Assembly (NCBI GenBank): GCA_033398695.1 | Contig: CM065802.1 | Location: 139,672,096 to 139,736,095 of the forward strand | Direction: 5' to 3' | Source of the DNA: Orobanche coerulescens | Taxonomy: Eukaryota; Streptophyta; Magnoliopsida; Lamiales; Orobanchaceae | Length of the DNA stretch: 64,000 nt | Shown: piece after piece, positions 46,718-57,931 of the stretch | How positions within the stretch are numbered: position 1 is the first letter of the stretch | How the letters are laid out: each line of letters begins with the position of its first letter | Notes under the pieces: generated by a model | The model's input: the letters and a program-made list of their open reading frames with translations, nothing else | Databases searched by the model: none | Told to the model about the DNA's origin: nothing | Translations under genes and position numbers: made by a program

Positions 46718-48640
46718 ATGAAACACCCCCAAAATAACTGAGACGCTACAGCATCGTGCACCTCATGTGGGATTGATAAGTCTGTTTTGAAAATTCAAAG
46801 ATATTTGAATTTAATAAAAAACGAGCATTTCCACGGGTTAAAATAAATAATGAAGTTAATAAAACACAAGTTCCTCAAATCGGTTTCAATTTACAACACA
46901 GGAAAATAAATGTAATTTATAGATTCATAGATGATCATTAAAACAGCTTAGTATTCGTGTATTGTCTCAACACCTCCACAAACATGACACGAATCTCGAA
47001 AATATCTTGCACATAGAAAATTATTTTGATTGACACGACAAAATCGTGTCGGGGTAATCGAGGTCGGACAATCATAATCAACATTATAAATTTTTTACCA
47101 AATGCAAGGAAAACCCCACCACAAATAATCACATCCACAATTGCAGGTAAGCACGCACCACATGAGTATCACAATCACAACCTCAAGAATGAAAATATCA
47201 CAAGGGTTGGGTGATTGTGGAATCAATCGTCACTCCCCATTTGGAAAATAACAACATTCTCGAATTCCTGTAGATAATAATCATCTTTGGATTTTTGCCC
47301 GACAAACAAATTTTTGCCCATCAAGTAAGGATATGGATGTGACCCCAATATTTTCCCATGCCTATTGTCTCAATCCATTTCAATCACAATTATAAAAATG
47401 AAAAATACATAATTGGAATTTAGTTTCATATGATCTATTATAGTCGAAGCAAATAGTGAATTTACTTTAAGTCCGATGAATCTAATCCCGATCATAATAT
47501 AGTCTACGAACTCCACAGTTCCCAATGTAGGATCAATTATTGTACCATACTATATAATTGGATAAATCAATTACTGTCGATAGTGTACTCGACTCCAAAG
47601 AATCCAATTAACATTTAATAATAATTTAATAATATGGCATACCTTGAAGCGTGCCAAAAATCCTCTGCCAGTCGAGAAGGTCAAGGAGCCAATCAATCGG
47701 TTAAAATCCCATTCATAATTTTCATGCGCCTTCTTAAACAATCAAGTCCAAATAAATTAAATGAATCCAGATGACTAATGTTCCATGTTGATTAATTCAA
47801 ACTCAATTTTTCGTGGCCCAAACAGATCCACTGACCAATAATTTAAACCAAAACAATAACTACGGTGATTTTCTTTTTCTCCCCTAGAGACCTCTCTCTA
47901 TCTCAACCTCACCCTCCGCCCCCTCTCTAACACTTAGTTCCCGAGTCTCATCTAAGGAGGGAAAAGAATGAAAGTGGAGAGAAACGAAAAAAAAGAAATT
48001 AAAAGGTGTTCCCTAGTTTTTTATTGTAAGTGGGAAGAAAAGAAAAGATTTTGGTGATAATCATTCTTCCAAATTTTCCTCCCAAATTGAAGAGTTTTGG
48101 AGAGAAGAAATCACGTTGTTATTTTTCTTAAGTTTTCTTTCATTTTCTTCGAACTCGGAAACATGAAAGTAGTTATTTCTTTCCTTCCCTCCCTTTCTTT
48201 TCTCTCCATATTTTCCTTCCCCTTTATTTCTTTCCTTTATTAAAATTCGGGAACTAAGTGTAAAATCCTCTTCTTCATAATTCCCCTTTTTTCTCTCTTC
48301 GGTCCGTTCCCCTGTGTCACTCTCGCTATCTCTGAAACACACACACACACTAACCGCTAGAAATACACACACATCCACCCTTCAAAATCCTTGGTGCCAC
48401 CATATGGATTATCTGACGATGGCAGCAACAGTCGGTCATCGGTTCATGATTTATTGGTGGTGAGAAGCACGATGGAGGTGACCAACGGCAGAAAAAATCT
48501 CAATTTGGGCATTATGGTTTCTATTTATGCTGATCATTCCTGAGATTCAAGGTAGCGAAGATACCAGCGGTTGCCTTTGCACCGAGAGCTTTATTTGCGG
48601 GTTAGTGTCGGCTGACATGACCCACTTCTAACTCCTGACA
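46718..48640 (-). mobile_element. Degenerate LTR-like sequence
   Basis: ACACCCCCAAAATAACTGAGACGC at 46726 resembles the start of minus-strand gypsy LTRs (compare 456 and 4837), but without a clean TG edge or a partner. The following 1.9 kb contains a CT/GA-rich stretch (47870-48300), an (AC)n run near 48340 and no coding region. The 105-residue frame at 48061-48378 is low-complexity and not supported. Confidence 0.3.
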
Positions 48641-49245
48641 CATCTTATTTAATACGATAATTATATTCATAAAATATAATTGATTTTTAACAAAGTTTCC
48701 TCTTACATATGATCTATCTCAAAATCTGTAACAATAATAATATAAAACCAATATAACCACCATATAGAGACATCTCGTATCAACCCAAAACCAAACTCAT
48801 CTCTTGAACATAGCATAATATCCGCGTATCCATAAAATCAAAGATGTATAATTACCTAAATAACATTACATAATGTAGCAAACTACGCCATTAGCCATAA
48901 TAAAATATATATATGTAGACTGACTCGATAGCATTATACATAGCTATATCACAACCTTTAGAAACAGTAGCCAAGACATGATAAGCTCATGGTTTAGCCA
49001 AACAGGTCATCATCCATGTGCATCACCCCTCAGAATCCATAGGAACTCCAACAATCCAGCCAGCTTGTGATCAAGTATCAGCAAGCTCACCTATAACGCA
49101 TAAACTATATGAGCTAAATCTCAGTAAGTAAAAGTCATGCCTATCAAAGGACTAATATCACTCCTTCTATGCAATCCAGCATGAAGTGCAACGCTTGACA
49201 TGAACACATATTTTAATTTTCATCACTTAAAATTAATTTATCTCT
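48641..49245. other. AT-rich non-coding sequence, possibly an old LTR
   Basis: TCCTGACACATC near 48635 and the segment CTCAGTAAGTAAAAGTCATG near 49120 resemble old plant gypsy LTR sequence. The character continues after the LINE at 51046-51480 (repeated GTCTGA(C/A)TGT(C/T)TCAC blocks), suggesting one older element split by the LINE. No partner LTR or internal domain is found. Confidence 0.3.
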
Positions 49246-49255
49246 TTGGCCATTG
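49246..49255 (+). repeat. Left target-site duplication of the LINE
   Basis: TTGGCCATTG is repeated exactly at 51036-51045, immediately after the LINE tail. Confidence 0.75.
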
Positions 49256-51035
49256 CTAGCCTATTTAATGGACAATGTGAGGAAGATATTGGGGACGTAA
49301 ATATTGCTTCAAATTTGGTTGATCGGGATTTTATGCGACGAATTCAAAAGGTTGAAGTACGAACAATATTAAAGAAAATGGGTTCGAAAAAAGCAGACGG
49401 GCCAGATGGTATACCTATTGAAGGATGGAGGTGTTAGGGAGAGAGGGGAATCGAATGGTTGATTGTATTTTTCAAAAAGATTTGGAAACACAACAAGATG
49501 CCACTGGCATGGAGGAAAAGCACTTTAGTCCCTTTATATAAGAACAAAAGTGATGTCCAAGAGTGCTCTAATTATCGGGGGATTAGGTTGATGAGTCATA
49601 CCATGAAATTATGGGAATGAGTGATTGAGCAATATCTTAGAAAGTGTGTGGAGATATCATAAAACTAATTTGGATTTATGCTCGAGAGATCGACTGTGGA
49701 AGCAATATTTCTAATGAGACAGATGATGGAACACTATCGTGATAAGAAGAAAAACTTGCATATGGTTTTTATTGATTTAGAGAAGGCTTATGATAAGGTA
49801 CCAAGGGAGGTACTTTAGTGGAAATTAGCCAAAAAGGACGTATCTAAGAAGTATATTGACATTATTAGAGGCATGTATGAAGGAGCTAGTACAAGTGTAC
49901 GTACTGCCGTAGAAAGGACTGAGGAATTCCCTATTCTGATTGGGGTGCATCAAGGCTCGGCTCTTAGTCATTTCCTCTTTGCCATAGTCATGTAAGAATT
50001 GACAAGATCAATTCAAGTCTATATTCATTGGTGCACGACGTTTGCAGATAATATAGTATTGGTTGATGAAACGAAGGACGGAGTTGAAAGAAAGTTGGAG
50101 CTCTGGAGAAATACGCTAGAAGCTCGTGGTTTTAGGCTGAGCAGGAGTAACACTGAATATTTGAAGTGTAGATTTAGTGGAAATAGAAGTAGAGATGTGG
50201 GTACAATCACTTTTGATGGGAATGTTATACGAGGATCGGAGTCTTTTCGTTATCTTGGCTCTATTCTTCAAAAGGATGGAGAATTAAACAATGACGTGGC
50301 CCATAGGATTAAGGCAGGATGGTTGATACAGAAGAGCGCAACAGGGTTATTATGTGATCAAGGGGTACCTTAAAAATTAAAGGGTAAATTTTACCAAACA
50401 ACAATTAGGCCCGCACTTTTATATGGCACTGAATGTTGGGTTGTAAAGCGTCGTCATGTGCATAAGATGAATGCAGCGGAAATACGTATGCTAAGATGGA
50501 TGTGTGGACATACGAGAAAGGATCGACTTAGAAATGATGTGATTGGAAAAAAGTACGAGTGACCCATATAGAGGATAAGCTGTTGGAGAATCGGTTAAGA
50601 TGATTCGGGCATGTGAGTCGGAGGCTGATAGATGCACCAATGCAGAGGCTTGAAGAATGGGGAGCGCATATGCTGGTGAATGGTAGATGAAGACCTAAAC
50701 ATACATGGATAAGGGTGATTGAGAATGATATGAGACTTTTTGGAATTGGAGAAGTTATGGTATTGGATAGGATGATTTGGAGGGAGAGAATTTAGGTGGT
50801 TGATTATATTTGAGGACTATTTTTTATTTTTTATTTTATTGATTATTTATTTTTTATTTATTTATTTATCATAATTGTTATTACTTTTTTTTACGTACTA
50901 AACTTTTTACCTTGCACTTTTGCCTTTTCATATGACTGTTCTATTGGTGACGACTTGACCTTTCCATAGAATGATTCATGTTAGCCGACCCTAAAGCATT
51001 TTGGGATTAAGGCTCTGATGATGTTATAGTTGTTG
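49256..51035 (+). pseudogene. RTE-type LINE, 5'-truncated
   Basis: Non-LTR reverse transcriptase motifs appear in order across several broken frames: [134 protein letters not shown] and ALLYGTECWVVKR. The catalytic FADD is FADN. At least six in-frame stops are present. The endonuclease is missing (5' truncation). After an AT-rich stretch the 3' region has AGCCGACC..TTTTGGGATTAAGGCT and ends in GTTGTTG, typical of plant RTE elements, and exact 10-bp target duplications flank it. Confidence 0.9.
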
Positions 51036-51045
51036 TTGGCCATTG
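51036..51045 (+). repeat. Right target-site duplication of the LINE
   Basis: TTGGCCATTG, an exact copy of 49246-49255, directly follows the GTTGTTG tail and sets the 3' end of the LINE. Confidence 0.75.
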
Positions 51046-51500
51046 ACCCACTGCTATACACCGAAAAGAGCTCTATAAATCATCAATAATCATAACTTCC
51101 AGTCTGAATGTCTCACACACCCAAAATAATGTCTTACATGGCACTAGAATCAATAATCATAATGGCTCAGTCTGACTGTCTCACTCACTCGAGGTAATAT
51201 CCACAGGGCACTGAGCATAAAATCAAGATCCACGTCCGACTGTTTCACATAGCCGAAGTAATGTCACACACGGCACCTGACTTGTACATCACATGAGCAT
51301 GTCTTACATGCATATGTGTACTAGCAGTAGTCAATTAATAAAGTATTTTCCTTTCACATTGTAGTGACGTGCATCCAAGATATTTTCTATGACTATGTAA
51401 TATGCACGCACATGCACACGAAATGTATGACATGCAATGTCATGATCATCTTATTTCAATATTACTTGGCGATTGTATATCACTTGATATCCGCTCTGGT
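51046..51500. other. Non-coding continuation of the LINE target
   Basis: Contains three imperfect repeats of AATAATGTC(T/A)(T/C)ACATGGCAC-like and GTCTGACTGTCTCAC-like blocks (about 51100-51290), as in degraded LTR sequence. No gene. Confidence 0.35.
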
Positions 51501-51519
51501 CACACACATACACACACAA

Positions 51520-51599
<80 letters not shown>

Positions 51600-51612
51600 A
51601 TATATGTATATT
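51501..51612. repeat. (CA)n(TA)n microsatellite
   Basis: A CA run (51501-51537) passes directly into an uninterrupted TA run to about 51595, then GTGTATATATGTATAT. Translations of it (IYIYIY) are artefacts. Confidence 0.95.
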
Positions 51613-52515
51613 AGATGAACACAAATAACACATAATACTATGTTTAGGCATTGTAGTTGCAGATGGACTTTTACTTACTTTGTGTTGGGAAATGCTCAAT
51701 CATGTGGCTTATCGGTGATGAATATGACCTTATAAACTTACGACCTTGTCTGTCAAAGGAATTGAGATTTGGGTGTTTTGATGAATTCTCCTTGGATTTT
51801 TTTGTGAATTTTCAAGGTACGGTCTACTAGATCGACTCATAAGTTTTTCTATTATATGTGTACGTCTATATTCATTAGAAGTGATAAAAAAAACTCTACT
51901 GCATTCTCGCAGTGGGTTTATGCATGGAAATTATTGCTATGTATATCTTTAAAGCTGAGTGCATATAGAGTATTGATAACTTGGAAAAGAGTGTTGTTAG
52001 GCATCAAAAATCGGGTATTACCTCGCCCTTGGATGAGTTGGGAGACCAGTAATCGTGGTTACTGAAATTTTGGCAGGCGACTAATTCGATGAGTATAAGC
52101 CTGTTTCTAAGAACATTGAAGTTCTTCATGATTCATTCCTTCAAAGAGAGCGTAATTTCGAACCATCAGCATTCAAGAAATATCCAGTGCTTCGAAAAAA
52201 GCTAGTAATATAACGTAAGCAATATTAATATCTTATTTAAAAAATAAAGTTACATCACACCATTATTGAAGAGAAAACACCAACATAATCGTCTTGAGGT
52301 AAGTACACCAAATTTAAACGAGAAAATAAACATAATTCTAGGATTCAGTCATATAGGGGCGGTTCTATAGACTGTGAGCTTCCATTTCATTAGACTCTCT
52401 ATATTTGTTGTAGTGAGTTGTGACTTGTTTTCTTACATGGTAGTTATTGTACCAGTATACATCATCTCCACAAACATAGCATGCACGGTTCTTTGCCATC
52501 GAGCCTTAGGGGTGA
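51613..52515. other. Non-coding, unassigned
   Basis: AT-rich sequence without convincing coding potential, RNA gene or terminal repeats. A 69-residue plus-strand frame (51856-52065) has no recognisable domain. It borders the TG edge of a Tekay-like LTR at 52516. Confidence 0.5.
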
Positions 52516-52702
52516 TGTAATACCTGTATTTTTCATGAATTTTGACTTTGGCGTTCTTTCCCTTTTGTTGCTCTTGTAAGTGCCTATTGATATGTTGTTG
52601 ATTCTATAGCTTCGTATCCTTCGTAACATATTCGTATTGATCGAACTTTGCAACAATGTTATGGATTGAGGCGGATAGCGTACGCTAGGAGTGAGCTAAT
52701 GC
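52516..52702 (+). mobile_element. Tekay-like LTR fragment fused to RT
   Basis: Starts TGTAATACCTGTATT, a Tekay-type LTR edge. It ends with two TAGCGTACGCTA-type motifs (52676-52707: TAGCGTACGCTA and TAATGCACGCTG) joined directly to reverse transcriptase coding (FDDLFDQL). The remainder of the LTR, primer site, gag, protease and the start of RT have been deleted. Confidence 0.6.
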
Positions 52703-54588
52703 ACGCTGTTCGTTTTGATGATTTATTTGATCAGCTGCAGAAAGCCGCCGTATTCTCAAAAATTGACATGAGATCGGGGTACTACCAGCTTCGAGTGAAA
52801 GAGTCCAACGTCACGAAGACTGCTTTTAGGACGAGATACGGATACTATGAATTTGTAGTCATGCCTTTTGGACTGATTAACGCACCGGTAGTATTCATGC
52901 AACTGATGAACAAGATATTCATTGAGTACCTTGATAAATATGTGGTCGTCTTTATCGATGATATCTTGATCTATTCTCGAGACGAGGAGGGGTATGCCCA
53001 AAACTTGCGTTTGATACTAGATATCTTGAGAGCCGAGCACCTTTATGCGAAATTCTCAAAATGTGAGTTCTGGATGAAGGAAGTTATGTTCCTCGGCCTG
53101 TGTTTTCGGCCGAAGGGGTTCGTGTAGACCCGCAGAAGATTGAGACAGTGCTAGATTGGGCACCACCTAATAATGTTTAGGAAGTTCGTACTTTTTTGGG
53201 TCTTGCTGGGTATTACCGTCAGTTTGTCGAGGGGTTCTCGAAACTCACTCGGCCGCTTACGCATTTACTTCAGAAGACAAAAAAGTTTGTTTGGACTACT
53301 GAGAGACAGCAGAGCTTCGATGAGCGGAAGAGACGTTTGACCTCAGCGCCGATTTTAGCTTTAAGGATTTGCAGTTTATAGTGACGCTTCAGGACAAGGG
53401 CTTGAATGTGTGCTTATGCAGCATGATAAAACGATAGCCTTTGCATCACAGCAGTTGAATCCGTATGATATGAACTATCCTACTCATGATTTGGAATTGG
53501 CCGCAATTATTTTCACACTTAAGATTTGGCGGCATTATTTGTATGGTTCTTTGTATCAGATCTATACTGATCACAAGAGTTTGAAGTACATTTTCAGTCA
53601 GAAAGAGTTGAACATGAGGTAGCGAAGTTGGTTGGAATTGATTAAGGATTATGATTTGGAAATTCTTTACCATCCGGGGAAGGCCAATGTCGTCGCGGAC
53701 GCTTTGAGCAGTAAATCGGCATCACTTCAGATGTTCGAGGTTCTTACACCACAGACGAAGATTCTTCAGGGTTTGATCGAGCAATGTATAGAAGTTTGGC
53801 TTCAAAGAGTGCAGGGACAGTTGTGTGACCCAATGATTTCCCAACTGAAGGAAGATGTAATTAAGGGAAAAGCCCTTGGTTTTATGGTCCATGAGGATGG
53901 CATTTTGAGATTTCAGGGCAGGCTGTGTGTCCCGAATAATCTAGAGTTGAGGCAGAGAATTCTCCGAGAAGCCCATGCTACACCTTACTCAATCCATCCA
54001 GGAACGAGTAAGATGTACAAAGACTTGAAGCGTAATTTTTGGTGGAATAATATGAAGAAGGACGTCACCAAGTTTGTATTGTGATGTTTGACGTGTCAAC
54101 AAGTCATGATCGAGCATCAATGACCGGTAGGGTTGTTGAAGCTGCTTCCCATTCCCGAGTGGAAGTGGGAAGATATTTCCATGGATTTTATCATGGAGAT
54201 GCCGAGTTCTAGAGTCGGAATGAATATGATTTGGGTAATCGTTGATCGATTAACCAAGTATGCACACTTTCTTGGTATTAAGGATACTTGGGGACTGGAG
54301 AGACTGGCCCGAACCTTCATAGCTAAGATTGTGAGATTGCATGGTGCCCCTAAACTATTATTTCTGATCGATATGGTCGTTTCGTGTCGCATTTTTGGCA
54401 AGCAGTTCATCAGGCCTTGGGCACCGATTTGAGTTTGAGTACGTCTTTTCATCCTCAGTCAGACGGTCAGACTGAGCGGACGATCCAGACGTTAGAGGAT
54501 ATGTTGCGGGCTTGTGCCCTAGACTGGAGTAATGATTGGGAACTTCATTTGCCGTTGATCGAGTTTGCCTACAATAATAGTTGGCATG
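52703..54588 (+). pseudogene. Tekay-type RT, RNase H and integrase, broken
   Basis: Plus-strand pol. RT palm: [51 protein letters not shown] (catalytic residues intact). RNase [40 protein letters not shown]. Integrase finger [17 protein letters not shown]...CLTCQQV, core [15 protein letters not shown], and FHPQSDGQTERTIQTLEDML. Frameshifts or stops occur near 53100, 53375, 53621 (TAG), 54082 (TGA just before the CLTC cysteine) and 54350. It is cut at 54588, after NNSWH, by the SIRE-type element. Confidence 0.93.
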
Positions 54589-54682
54589 TGTTGACTCAAA
54601 ATGTATTTTGATGATTATTACATTCAAAACATTTAATTAGATCAATCTCAGATCGATAGTATTTTGAAGGAGCTAAATAATG

Positions 54683-55483
54683 TTAGCGCACGCTACTCAT
54701 CTCATAGTAGCGCACGCTATCGAGAAATGAATGTTCAGCCCAGTCAGTCAGCTGCAGCCAAGTGAAGTCACCTGATGGATAGCGCACGCAAGTCATTCAA
54801 TATTAGCGCACGCTATGTAGCTACAGTTAGCGTACGCTATACAATTAATATTAATGCACGCTATCGCATTATTCCAGAGGACAGTGAGGTTCGGAAGGAA
54901 ATCGGAAATGGATTTTGCGCACGCTACATACATCAGCTTACGTACGCTAAAACAAGGATGTAGCGCACGTTATTGCTCAGCTCTTGCGCACGCTACTGAT
55001 ATCACGGTCAGTAGTCCAGTAGCTACTGGACTCAATATGTCAAGGATTTTACGTACGCTACACAGGGTAACGTACATTACTGAAAGAAATATTTAGCGCA
55101 TGCTAAGGTATAGTCATTAGCGCACGCTAAAAGGAGTCAGCATATTACCGTTTGATTTTCTACCTTTGGAAGCCAAGAGTCAATGAAGATCCGCAAAATC
55201 TGGAAAAGTTGGAATTAATTAATGCTAGCGCACGCTATGCATACTTGCTAGCGCACGCTAATCTCAAATCTAGCTGTTGGATAAAGAGTCGTTGGGGAGA
55301 CAAACCAACCTTTTCAAAGTCAAGATTGAAGACTTGTTGACCAGCCGTTAACGCACGCTACCGATACATGACTAGCGCACGCTAGCCATACAATTTTACC
55401 GTTGCAACAGTCTTTGTGACCGTTCAGAGAAGCCAAGTCAAAGATCGATAGCGCACGCTAGAGGACATTATTAGCGCACGCTA
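54683..55483. repeat. TAGCGCACGCTA motif array in the SIRE-type U3
   Basis: About twenty copies of T(T/A)GCGCACGCTA and variants (TAGCGTACGCTA, TTACGTACGCTA, TTGCGCACGCTA, TAACGCACGCTA) are spread over 800 bases in separated pairs. Unlike the Tekay arrays, nearly all copies are in the same orientation (CGCACGCTA on the plus strand). CAGTAGTCCAGTAG.CTGGACT near 55011 parallels the CCAGT.ACTGGACT elements in the Tekay arrays. Confidence 0.9.
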
Positions 55484-55521
55484 ATAATACGTTTTTTAGT
55501 ATTTGAAGGATGGCTCTCACC

Positions 55522-55529
55522 TATAAATA
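55522..55529 (+). promoter_or_regulatory. TATA box of the SIRE-type 5' LTR
   Basis: CCTATAAATACCC, a strong plant TATA match, starts about 40 bases after the last motif of the array. It is preserved in the 3' LTR at 63850-63857. Confidence 0.7.
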
Positions 55530-56137
55530 CCCAAAGGACTTGGGTATCAAAAACACAACTTCAAGCATACAAGCATACAAGCAATCAAAGCATACTTGAG
55601 CTCAGTTTTATATCTTTTATTGCATTTCAAGTTGTGAGAAAATAAAGATACAAGAGTGATTTTCATTGTAATATCTATTATTCTTTGTATTCTTTCATTT
55701 GATTGTAAGTGTTGCATCACTTACACTTGAGCGTAAAAGAAACGAATCAAGAGTCACTAATCCGGTGTTATTAGGATCTTTGATCCGGCATTGTTAGGAT
55801 TATACTCCCATATTCGTATAGTGAGGACTATCTAGTTCCTATAGAACACTAGATAAACAAAAGTTTATATTGAGAGAGAGGTTGAGCTTGGACCGATAGA
55901 AGACAAGCGATTGTAACGGTTGTGAACTCGGACCGATAGAAGACGAGTCAAGATTGTGGTTGTTCTTGAGCCAATAGAAAAAGAAAGTCGGAGAGAGGAC
56001 GTAGGCAAGTTGCCGAACCTCTATAAATCTTTGAGTCTTTAAATTCCGCACTATCTTTTATTTATTCGCAAGAAATTTCGGTATTCCGCATTACCACTAT
56101 TCAACCCCCCTTCTAGTGGTAAATTTATCTCTTCAGT

Positions 56138-56150
56138 TGGTATCGGAGTG
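56138..56150 (+). other. Primer-binding site of the SIRE-type element
   Basis: TGGTATCGGAGTG lies two bases after the LTR edge and matches the initiator-Met primer site apart from A-to-G at base 8 and the last bases. Confidence 0.85.
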
Positions 56151-56196
56151 GGTCTCTTTTTAAAGGTTTAACCACCTAAGAGAAAAAGATCCGCAA

Positions 56197-57600
56197 ATGG
56201 CACTTCTTGGCCAAATTGAAGGAAATGCTCTCAACCGTCCTCCTTTCTTCGACGGTTCCAATTTCATGACGTGGAAAAAGAAGATGGCGATCATCGTTCA
56301 AGCCTACGATATTGAAATATGGAAAGTTATTGCTCTTGGTCCTAAACTTGCTAAGAAAGAGGATGGATCGTTGAAAAAGATCGAAGAATTCAATGATGAG
56401 GATTGGAGAAACACACACGTCAACTCACGAGCTACTCAACTTCTCTATTGTGCTCTTAATCCCGAAGAACTCAATAGGATATCGTCCTATGAAAGCGCAA
56501 AAGAAATTTGGGAAATTCTCGAAGTCACTCATGAGGGAACCACCCAAGTCAAGGAGACCAAAATTAATATGCTACTCCATGACTACGAACTTTTCTCCAT
56601 GAAAGACGAGGAAACGATCACAAATATGTTGGATCGATTTTCGGCTATAACCAATGGTCTTGCATCTTTCGGAAAGCCTACATCGAGCAGCGACAAAGCT
56701 AAGAAAATTCTTCGATCGTTGCCACGAGAATGGGATGCCACGGTCACCGCGATCATGGAGTCCAAAGATCTCAACAAGCTCGAATTTAGTGCCCTCATCG
56801 GGTCACTTATCAATTATGAGATCGTTCTCAAGTCTAGAGGCACCAAACCAAAGCCTCGGGAAAGAGTAGTCGCATTCAATGTTGATAGCGACGTTGAGGA
56901 AGATGTTCCCGAAGATGAAGACGACGAGGAACTCGCTCTCTATGCCAAAAACTTTAGAAGGTATAAAAGCCTAATTCAAAAGAGGTGAAGTTTTCTTGGT
57001 CGGGATGGCAAACCGGAGCAAAAGAAGAGTGGCTATACTCCCATCAAGAAGTTCGACAATAATTGTCGGAAATGTGGTCAAGCCGGTCACTATGCCAAAG
57101 AATGCCGAGGATCCTCTTCAAAACCTCAAATGGAAAGATTTAAAAAGAAGGAGGTCCTAATCGCTTCTTGTGGTGATGACGAGGAGGAGATTGAAAGATC
57201 TCTAGACGCAAATCTTGCATTCATGGCACTCGACTCCGAAAGTAATATCGAGGTAAGTTCTAAACTCAATGATGACGAATATGACTCTTTTGATTTTTGT
57301 GATTCACAAGAAGTTCATCATGATGATGAGTTATTGAGTGCGTTTGAATCCTTGAATACGGAGTATGACGAGATGGTTAAATTAAACATATCTTTAAAGA
57401 GAAAAATAAAATCTCTAGAACTCGAAAATTCCTCTCTTCAAAACAAAGGCAAAACTATCGAGATCGACCATACATCATGCCTTGAAAAAGAAAATGTTTT
57501 GAAAATCGAGTTAACAAAAACTCAAAAGGAGCTAAAATATATTTTGAACAAATTTACTCTCGGAAACGAGAAATTCGAAAGGCTTCTATCTATTTAAAAA
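56197..57600 (+). pseudogene. SIRE-type gag with zinc knuckle and coiled coil
   Basis: Starts MALLGQIEGNALNRPPFFDG and contains a UBN2-type gag domain (FMTWKKKMAIIVQAYDIEIW, RSLPREWDATVTAIMESKDL). A TGA at 56986-56988, probably from CGA, interrupts it. The same frame continues through a CCHC knuckle (CRKCGQAGHYAKEC, about 57066-57107) and an acidic region. A predicted coiled coil follows (NISLKRKIKSLELENSSLQN onward). It ends at a TAA at 57595-57597, probably from CAA. A long coiled-coil region between zinc knuckle and protease is typical of the SIRE/Maximus lineage. The two stops are the only visible lesions in this stretch. Confidence 0.92.
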
Positions 57601-57931
57601 TCGCCCTTGCTCAAACACGGTCTTGGTTTCGATCCTTTTAAACGGGAACAATCCCTTATCAACCTTGACAAAATAAAGAAAACCGAAACCGAGAACTCAA
57701 AAGATTCTTCCAAACGAGTTCATAATGTTAATGTTCATTCAAAGTTGAGAACCATCAAAGTTAAGCAAATATGGGTTCCTAAAGAGACAATTGTTCCGAA
57801 TGCTATAAGCATAGTTAACTTTGGAGGACCCAAACGGGCTTGGGTACCGAAACAACCGAGAAATTCTATTTTTGTAGGTACCGGCACCAAGGAAAAACAA
57901 GTGGTACATTGATAGCGGATGCTCAAGGCAC
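57601..57931 (+). pseudogene. SIRE-type gag-protease linker and protease active site
   Basis: Continues the gag frame (LLKHGLGFDPFKREQS, KQIWVPKETIVPNAI, KRAWVPKQPRN). The frame shifts near 57897-57902, after KEKQ, into the protease start WYIDSGCSRHMCSSEDLFED, whose DSG is the aspartic protease active site. The shift looks like a small deletion in an A-rich stretch. Confidence 0.88.

Larger units (their letters stand above)
54589..56135 (+). mobile_element. 5' LTR of a SIRE/Maximus-type copia element
   Basis: Bounded by TGTTGACTCAAAATG and TTATCTCTTCA (1,547 bp), followed by a primer site. It is nearly identical to 62920-64000 over the 1.08 kb available. It carries about twenty TAGCGCACGCTA motifs (54683-55483) directly upstream of a TATA box (TATAAATA, 55522-55529). 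Short frames within it are not genes. It is inserted in Tekay integrase; the 5 bases before it are GCATG. Confidence 0.95.

Noticed and set aside
48061..48378. 105-residue minus-strand frame, lysine/glutamate-rich
   Set aside because: Lies in a CT-rich low-complexity stretch, with no recognisable domain.
50999..51035. Possible independent repeat in GTTATAGTTGTTGTTG
   Set aside because: Explained as the 3' tail of the LINE, since it directly precedes the right target duplication.
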